Shown piece by piece: positions 58,862 to 64,000 of a stretch of DNA of 64,000 bases. This DNA comes from Anaerolineales bacterium (GTDB taxonomy: Bacteria; Chloroflexota; Anaerolineae; Anaerolineales; UBA11579): contig JAHBVE010000003.1 in NCBI GenBank assembly GCA_019637675.1, positions 335,696-399,695 of the forward strand. The letters run 5' to 3'. A program made the translations under genes and the position numbers. Below the pieces are notes generated by a model that saw only the letters and a program-made list of their open reading frames with translations, did no database searches and was not told the origin of the DNA. Each line of letters opens with the position of its first letter. The stretch's first letter is position 1.

Positions 58862-60265
58862 CTAGCCGAGCGCCAGCAGCCGGGCGGCCAATTGTTGGGC
58901 CTGGGTGCGGATCTCGGGCATGGCAGTGCTTTCCCACAGCACGCCTTTGAGCGCGGTGCCTAGCGTGTAGAGACGCGGGGCGATAGCGCCATCTGGCGCG
59001 GCGTGGATGCCCTGGGCCAGATCATCCGGCTGGATGGTTTGGCGGGCGAGTAAATTTTGCATCAGGCGGCTGGGCAAGCGCGCCAGCCGCGTTTCGGAGC
59101 CCATGCAGTTGATGACCACGTCGGCTTGCAGTGTGTGCTCGCCGCCGTGGCTGCGATAGGTCACGTTGAACTCATCGCCGTCGAACTCGACCGCGGTGAT
59201 GCGGCCTTGCAGGCTGCGCAGCTGGCCACTGGCGTGCATGGCGTCCAGCGCGGCGGCGCATTCTTGCGGCATGCGGTGACGCGACACATCCCACAGGCGG
59301 CGCAAGTGGCGCATGAAGCGCCGCTTCTCAGCCGGCGGCAGCTGCTGCCACAGCGCTTGCGTGCTGGGGCGCAGCGCATCAATGACGGCGCGCCAGTTGC
59401 TGCCCTGCTCGGCCGCGGCGTGCAGATGGCGGCGCATGACGCGTAGCATGGCCGGCAGGGAAGTGAGGTTGGTTAGTTCGGCCGAAAAGTCCGGATAGCT
59501 ATAGCCAAGCTGGTGCACGGCTGGCCACCAGCCGTGGGTGGAGATGGCGTAGAGCGGCCCGGCGTGCTGCTGCCCCTGCAAGCTGAGCAGGGTGTCCACG
59601 CCGGTGAGGCCCATACCGATGACCAGCACGCGGTCTTGTGCGTCAACGCGGGCGGCCAGCTCCGGCAGCCAGGGGTTGTTGAAGTACTTGGGCGCGGCGG
59701 CCGCCTGCGGGGTCAGGAAGCCGGGCTGCGGCGGCAGGAAGTTGCCAAAGGCCAGCACGGCTGCGTCGCTGGTGAGGACGCGGCCAGAGGCCAGGGTGGT
59801 TAACACGGACTCGGGGATTGCTTCGTGCGCAGGCAAGCCTGCGCCTCGCAAAGACGAATCCTGTGCGGGGGGCGCCTTAGCTTGCTCGCTGATCTCAACG
59901 TCTATGGCTTCGTCGTGCACCAGCTCGATCTCGATCGAGCCAGATGCGATGGCGGCTTGCAATTGAGCTTGCAGGTATATGGCGTACAGCTGGCGCGGCA
60001 CGAAGGCGTCTGGCGCAAAGTCGTGCCCGTTCTGCAGCAGCCAGTCATGAAAATGGCCAGGCCGGTCCGGGTAGGCGCCCATTTTGTTGGCGGGTACGTT
60101 GAGGCGGTGGGCCGGCGTGGTGGTGCCATAGGCCACGCCGCGGCCCATGACGGCGTGCTGCTCGACCAGGTAGACGGTGAGCGGCTGGCGGGCCTGGCGG
60201 GCCAGCTGCACAGCCAGCAGCGTGCCGCTGGCGCCAACCCCGATGATGGTGATGGAGTGAGTCAT
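58862..60265 (-). CDS. FAD/NAD(P)-binding protein (HpnW/'FAD_NAD_binding_9'-type)
   Basis: 467 aa. Dinucleotide fold at the N-terminus: ITIIGVGASGTLLAVQLARQ, then GVAYGTTTPAHRLNVPANKMGAYPD, the hallmark of the FAD_NAD_binding_9 family. A second Rossmann fold has VLVIGMGLTGVDTLLSL. The family is of unknown substrate. I start at the ATG at 60265. Odd: residues about 137-151 (SSLRGAGLPAHEAIPES) are encoded by a dispersed repeat. The gene lies convergent with the VOC-SRPBCC gene. Confidence 0.82.
   Translation of the reverse strand: MTHSITIIGVGASGTLLAVQLARQARQPLTVYLVEQHAVMGRGVAYGTTTPAHRLNVPANKMGAYPDRPGHFHDWLLQNGHDFAPDAFVPRQLYAIYLQAQLQAAIASGSIEIELVHDEAIDVEISEQAKAPPAQDSSLRGAGLPAHEAIPESVLTTLASGRVLTSDAAVLAFGNFLPPQPGFLTPQAAAAPKYFNNPWLPELAARVDAQDRVLVIGMGLTGVDTLLSLQGQQHAGPLYAISTHGWWPAVHQLGYSYPDFSAELTNLTSLPAMLRVMRRHLHAAAEQGSNWRAVIDALRPSTQALWQQLPPAEKRRFMRHLRRLWDVSRHRMPQECAAALDAMHASGQLRSLQGRITAVEFDGDEFNVTYRSHGGEHTLQADVVINCMGSETRLARLPSRLMQNLLARQTIQPDDLAQGIHAAPDGAIAPRLYTLGTALKGVLWESTAMPEIRTQAQQLAARLLALG
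59814..59856. repeat. GATTGCTTCGT...CTCGCAA-GACG repeat inside a coding sequence
   Basis: GGGATTGCTTCGT, a perfect 8-bp hairpin GCGCAGGC-AA-GCCTGCGC (59827-59844) and CTCGCAAAGACG match the intergenic repeats at 41307 and 42177. It is read in frame as part of the FAD-protein gene. Confidence 0.8.
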
Positions 60266-60276
60266 AGCGCTTAAAT

Positions 60277-60307
60277 AAAACAAGAGATAGTTACTATCTC
60301 TTGTTTT
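60277..60307 (-). terminator. Intrinsic terminator of clpC copy 2
   Basis: AAAACAAGAGATAG-TTA-CTATCTCTTGTTTT, a perfect 14-bp stem of lower GC content with T tracts on both sides. It lies between the clpC stop and the FAD-protein gene start. Confidence 0.8.
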
Positions 60308-60328
60308 TAGTTGGTCTAAGTTTACTGG

Positions 60329-62866
60329 CTAATTGGCGGCCAGCGCCTCGGCCGGGGGAGCGGGCGGGACACTCTTCTTCTTGCGGCCCTTGGCTTTGGC
60401 CTTCTTGAGCACGATCTCCGGCTGCTCATCACCGACCTCAACATCGATGACGATGGTGTCGCCTTCCTTGAACTCGCCAGCCAGCAGTGCATCCGAGAGC
60501 GGGTCTTCGATCTTGCTCTGCAGGACGCGCTTCAGCGGGCGGGCGCCGTATTCACGGTCGTAGCCCAGCTCGGCGAACAGGTCGAGGGCGGCCTCGGTGG
60601 GCTGCAGGGCCAGCTCGTTCTCTTTGAGGCGAGCGGCCACCTTCTCGATCTCCAGGTTGACGATGGCGCGCAGGTTTTCTTTGTTGAGCGCACGGAAGAT
60701 GATCACCGAGTCGACCCGGTTGATGAACTCAGGGCGGAAGACACGCTTGAGCGCGTCGGTGAGCTTCTTGCGCATGTCCTTGTAGGCGATCTTCTCTTCC
60801 ACCTCGTCATTGGTCTTGAGGTTGAAGCCGATCTCACCCTTGCGCATGATCATGTCGGCGCCCACGTTGGAGGTCATCACGATCAGGGCATTGCGGAAGT
60901 CAACCTGGTGGCCGCGCGCATCCGAGAGATGGCCCTCTTCCATGATCTGGAGCAGCATGTTGTGCGCTTCAGGGTGGGCCTTCTCGATCTCGTCGAAGAC
61001 CACGATGGAGTACGGGCGGCGGCGAATGGCCTCGGTGAGCTGGCCGGCGTCTTCGTAGCCGACGTAGCCCGGAGGCGCGCCGACCAGGCGGCTGACGGAG
61101 TGGCGCTCCATGAACTCAGACATGTCGAGCTGGATGAGCGCTTCTTCGCTGCCGAAGAGCAGCTTGGCCAGCGCCTTGGTGAGCTCGGTCTTGCCGACGC
61201 CGGTGGGGCCGAGGAAGATGAACGAGCCGATGGGACGGTCAGGGTCTTTCAGGCCGGCGCGGGCACGGCGGACGGCCTTGGAGATGGCGTCGATCGCCTC
61301 CTCCTGGCCCACAATGGCTTTGTGGAGGTCTTCTTCCATGTGCAGCAGGCGCTCGGATTCTTCTTCGGCGATCTGCATGACCGGAATGCCGGTCCACATG
61401 GCGATCAGCTCGGCGATGTCGTCGACCGATACGATGGGACTGGTGTCGCGGTCCCAGGTGGTGCGGAAAGATTCGAGCTTGGCTTCAAGCTCGGTTTCGC
61501 GCTGCTGCAAGGTCTCGCCTTCTTCCTGGCGGCCTTCTTCTTCGGCCTCCATGCGTTGCCGGCGCAGGCCCTTCAGCTCCTCGGTGACCGCTTTGGCCTC
61601 CTTAGCGGCCGGGCTCTTGTACATGCGTACGCGCGAGGCGGACTCATCGATCAGGTCGATGGCTTTGTCGGGCAGGAAGCGCTCGGTGACGTAGCGGGCC
61701 GAGAGGCGCGCCGCCGCGTCGAGCGCTTCGTCAGAGATGCGCAGGCGGTGGTGCTCTTCATAGGCGGGGCGCACGCCGCGCAGAATGTCGATGGTCTCTT
61801 CGACGGAAGGCTCGTCCACGATCACGGGTTGGAAGCGGCGCTCGAGGGCTGAGTCGCTCTCGATGTGCTTGCGGTACTCGTCGAGGGTGGTGGCGCCGAT
61901 CACCTGCAGCTCGCCGCGGGAAAGGGCGGGCTTGAGGATGTTGGCGGCGTCGACCGAGGAGCCGGCCGCGCCGGCGCCAACGAGCATGTGGGCTTCGTCA
62001 ATGAACAGAATGGCTTCACTGGTCTTGAGCTCGTCGATCACTTTCTTCAAGCGCTCTTCGAACTGGCCGCGATACATAGTGCCGGCGACCAGCGAGCCGA
62101 CGTCGAGCTGCAGGACGCGCTTGCCCAGCAGCGGGGCGGGCACATCGCCGTCAATGATGCGCTGGGCCAGGCCCTCGACAATGGCGGTCTTGCCGACGCC
62201 GGGCTCGCCGATGAGGGCGGGGTTGTTCTTGTTGCGGCGCGCCAGGATCTGGATCACGCGCTCAATCTCCTGCTCACGCCCGATGACGGGGTCGAGCTTC
62301 TCTTCTTCGGCCTGGGTGGTAAGGTCCACGGCCAACTGGTCGATCATGGGGGTTTTGGCGCTGCGCGGTTCGCGGCGCGGGCGGCGCTCACCGGATTGCG
62401 GGTTGGCCGCCGGGCGGCGCGGGGCGCTGCTCTCCTGCAGGACGCGGCGGGTCTGGCGGCGGATCTGCTCGGGCGTGACGCCGAGCTTGCGCAGCACGTT
62501 GAGGGCGATGCCCTCGCCGTAGCGCACCAGGCCGAGCAGCAGGTGCTCGGTGCTGACGTAGTGGTTGCCCAGGCGGCGGGCTTCTTCAAATGCGAATTCC
62601 AGCACCTGCTGGGTGCCGGGGGACAGGTCGATCTTTTCGCCCTCGTGCTGGCCGGCACCGGTCATGCGCTCCACGATCTCCTGCACGCGCGGGGCTTCGA
62701 GCCCCAGGTCACGCAGGACGCGGGCGGCGACACCGCCCTCTTCACGGATCAAGCCGAGAAGCAGGTGCTCAGTGCCGATGTAATTGTGGCGCATGCGCTC
62801 GGCCTCCTGGTGAGCGAGGCTCAGCACGCGGCGTGCACGTTGGGTGAGGCGTTCCATTCCGGCCAC
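60329..62866 (-). CDS. clpC: ATP-dependent Clp protease ATP-binding subunit ClpC (copy 2)
   Basis: 845 aa. Clp_N double repeat ([35 protein letters not shown]; 1-145) and an Arg/Pro-rich linker (about 146-172) absent from copy 1. AAA-1 follows with Walker [10 protein letters not shown] at about 220, then a middle coiled coil (about 415-470). AAA-2 has GPTGVGKTE, and [45 protein letters not shown] is standard. The C-terminus adds a Lys-rich tail ([12 protein letters not shown]). The GTG start has AAGGAA 8 nt upstream; the ATG three codons on is an alternative. Substrate division with copy 1 is unknown. Confidence 0.95.
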   Translation of the reverse strand: MAGMERLTQRARRVLSLAHQEAERMRHNYIGTEHLLLGLIREEGGVAARVLRDLGLEAPRVQEIVERMTGAGQHEGEKIDLSPGTQQVLEFAFEEARRLGNHYVSTEHLLLGLVRYGEGIALNVLRKLGVTPEQIRRQTRRVLQESSAPRRPAANPQSGERRPRREPRSAKTPMIDQLAVDLTTQAEEEKLDPVIGREQEIERVIQILARRNKNNPALIGEPGVGKTAIVEGLAQRIIDGDVPAPLLGKRVLQLDVGSLVAGTMYRGQFEERLKKVIDELKTSEAILFIDEAHMLVGAGAAGSSVDAANILKPALSRGELQVIGATTLDEYRKHIESDSALERRFQPVIVDEPSVEETIDILRGVRPAYEEHHRLRISDEALDAAARLSARYVTERFLPDKAIDLIDESASRVRMYKSPAAKEAKAVTEELKGLRRQRMEAEEEGRQEEGETLQQRETELEAKLESFRTTWDRDTSPIVSVDDIAELIAMWTGIPVMQIAEEESERLLHMEEDLHKAIVGQEEAIDAISKAVRRARAGLKDPDRPIGSFIFLGPTGVGKTELTKALAKLLFGSEEALIQLDMSEFMERHSVSRLVGAPPGYVGYEDAGQLTEAIRRRPYSIVVFDEIEKAHPEAHNMLLQIMEEGHLSDARGHQVDFRNALIVMTSNVGADMIMRKGEIGFNLKTNDEVEEKIAYKDMRKKLTDALKRVFRPEFINRVDSVIIFRALNKENLRAIVNLEIEKVAARLKENELALQPTEAALDLFAELGYDREYGARPLKRVLQSKIEDPLSDALLAGEFKEGDTIVIDVEVGDEQPEIVLKKAKAKGRKKKSVPPAPPAEALAAN

Positions 62867-62988
62867 GATAATCTTCCTTTGATTGCGGCGAAGTGCAGCA
62901 ACTTTGGGGATTCTACCAAATTCGATTTTGTAAAGTGAATAGACGAGATTAATGTTGATACGCTGTTAATAGAGCGGCAAAACAAAAA

Positions 62989-63016
62989 GCACGCCTCGGC
63001 GTGCTCTTTGTTTTTG
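62989..63016 (-). terminator. Intrinsic terminator of the membrane-GAF gene
   Basis: AAAAAGCACGCC-TC-GGCGTGCTCTTTG forms a 9-bp stem with flanking A and T tracts, 16 bp past the stop of the leftward gene. It lies upstream of clpC copy 2. Confidence 0.82.
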
Positions 63017-63031
63017 TATACGTGTTTCGGG

Positions 63032-64000
63032 CTATTTGCTCTTCTGGCCCAGGGCATAGATCGGCTCGCCCAGCTTGGCGCCAAAGCTCGTCAGGGTTTT
63101 GACGTCGCCGCCGGTGAAACCGCGGCCCTGCTTGCGCTTGCCCAGGCGCAGCACGCCGATCAGCTCCGGCCCCTTGCGGCGCGCCAGGTAGATGGGCGTA
63201 GTGAGCACGAAGGGGGCTGCCTCGTCGCTCAGGATGCCTTTTTTGTGGGCCAACTGGTCTTGCTCGGCCGGGCTGGTCTGGTAGGCGGGCAAGTCTGCCG
63301 GCGAGACGCCGCGGGCGGCCACGGCTACGTATTCGCCGGCGCTGCGGCGCAGATAGATGGCTGATTGCTCGTGCCCGTAGATGGCTTCGAGATGCTCCAG
63401 GGTCGAATCGAGAATGCGCGGCAGGCTGAGCCAGTTCCATAGATTGGCATTCAGCTCTACTAAACCCTGCGAGAGGTCCACGTTCTCAGGGAACAGGCGG
63501 CGGTTGATGGCGCCTTCTACGCGGGTGCGGATGGGGGTGAACAGGCTGGCGACGACGATGGCGGCCACCGCAGCGGCGGCCTGCTGCATCTCTTCGCCGA
63601 AGGCGGCCTTGGCGATCTGCGAGAGCACCGCGGCGGTGCCGGCGAAGAGGGCCGCCAACAGGGTGGTGAGCACACCGTAGACCAGCGAGCGGTTGATGAC
63701 GACGTCAACATCCCAGAGGCGATAGCGCAGGATGGCGATGCCGATGGAGAGCGGGATGGCGAACACGGTGAGCATGAAGGCCGCGTTGCCAAACGCCGTG
63801 AAGCTGTAATCATCGATGATGAAGCCGACGGCGTAGTTGATGACGAACAAGGCGCAGGCGATGAACAGCCAGCGCATCTGGGCGCGCTCCACGGCCTGTG
63901 ACTTGCGGTAACGGGCGAATACAGAGATGAGCGAACCCAGCGCGCCGCTTACCAGGAAGAAGGCCATCACCGCCACCAGCAACTCCACCAAATCGTTGGG
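63032..64000 (-). CDS. Membrane sensor protein with GAF-like domain (5' part outside window)
   Basis: The visible 323 codons start inside a multi-pass membrane region (about five helices: LLVAVMAFFLVSGALGSLISVF, WLFIACALFVINYAVGFII, AAFMLTVFAIPLSIGIAIL and others). The region resembles the 7TM/MHYT-like sensors with the RYRLWDVDVVINRSLVYGVLTTLLAALFAG motif common before histidine-kinase or sigma-factor-phosphatase modules. A GAF-like domain follows (about 180-310, LNANLWNWLSLPRILDSTLEHLEAIYG). The frame then ends, with no kinase domain. The N-terminus lies beyond 64000. The usual HisKA/HATPase part is missing. Confidence 0.75.
   Translation of the reverse strand, partial: PNDLVELLVAVMAFFLVSGALGSLISVFARYRKSQAVERAQMRWLFIACALFVINYAVGFIIDDYSFTAFGNAAFMLTVFAIPLSIGIAILRYRLWDVDVVINRSLVYGVLTTLLAALFAGTAAVLSQIAKAAFGEEMQQAAAAVAAIVVASLFTPIRTRVEGAINRRLFPENVDLSQGLVELNANLWNWLSLPRILDSTLEHLEAIYGHEQSAIYLRRSAGEYVAVAARGVSPADLPAYQTSPAEQDQLAHKKGILSDEAAPFVLTTPIYLARRKGPELIGVLRLGKRKQGRGFTGGDVKTLTSFGAKLGEPIYALGQKSK

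Overview
The window reads as one contiguous piece of a GC-rich bacterial chromosome, most likely from the Chloroflexota (Anaerolineae-like). This is inference. It rests on family content (a bacterial deoxyhypusine-synthase homologue beside a pyruvoyl arginine decarboxylase, two ClpC ATPases, a Ycf45/SpoIIIAA-type R3H ATPase, a PP2C-like sensor with an extracytoplasmic propeller, a sortase carrying an internal LPETG) and on abundant short dispersed repeats. There is no rRNA, no tRNA that I could find, no CRISPR array and no prophage. Two perfect 16-bp parS sites lie 945 bp apart near the left end. This suggests that the window lies in the origin-proximal part of the chromosome.

Layout. 1-5.2 kb: a deoxynucleoside kinase, then a leftward GntR-controlled ABC transporter operon whose ATPase is fused to a CPBP intramembrane protease; it holds both parS sites. 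5.3-8.1 kb: an ECF sigma factor and its membrane anti-sigma/propeller partner. 8.1-12.6 kb: a polyamine operon (DHS-like enzyme, arginine decarboxylase, agmatinase), followed by a RibD-like reductase, a GNAT and an AraC regulator. 13.2-18.3 kb: PLP synthase PdxS/PdxT, a GNAT-like protein, the R3H ATPase and an Asp/Glu racemase. 18.3-25.5 kb: a BioF2-like acyltransferase, the PP2C-like sensor, PriA, a phosphoribosyltransferase and MsrA. 25.6-29.8 kb: an unassigned Rossmann protein and a PadR/HAAS operon. 29.8-32.5 kb: an accessory patch with an orphan RepA-like ATPase, an AT-rich small gene and several perfect palindromes. 32.5-36.7 kb: ClpC and a secreted repeat protein ending in a sortase domain. 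36.7-43.6 kb: succinate dehydrogenase, two tandem GNAT paralogues in a repeat-rich patch, and isocitrate dehydrogenase. 43.8-54.2 kb: a P-type Ca2+-ATPase, Dus, an M29 aminopeptidase, a NYN-nuclease insertion, a dienelactone hydrolase, BioY, a fatty-acid desaturase and small membrane proteins. 54.2-64 kb: RadA, DinB, an ArsR/SRPBCC/VOC cluster, a FAD/NAD(P) protein, a second ClpC, and a membrane-GAF protein cut by the window end.

How it works together. Most of it is housekeeping: TCA cycle (SdhCDAB, Icd), PLP synthesis, polyamine synthesis, biotin uptake, replication restart and recombination (PriA, RadA), and protein quality control (two ClpC, MsrA). Many genes have a TANNNT-type -10 hexamer only 6-7 nt before the start codon and no Shine-Dalgarno sequence, so leaderless mRNAs appear common.

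Most noteworthy: (i) a roughly 0.9-kb AT-rich unit encoding one NYN-domain nuclease, inserted at the 3' end of the aminopeptidase gene and flanked by a 64-bp direct repeat that regenerates the gene end; (ii) the paired parS sites inside a fused CPBP-ABC operon; (iii) palindromic repeats inserted in frame in radA and in a FAD-protein gene; (iv) the protein with both an LPETG motif and a sortase domain; (v) the polyamine gene order; (vi) the ArsR promoter with two copies of a 22-bp operator exactly 40 bp apart.
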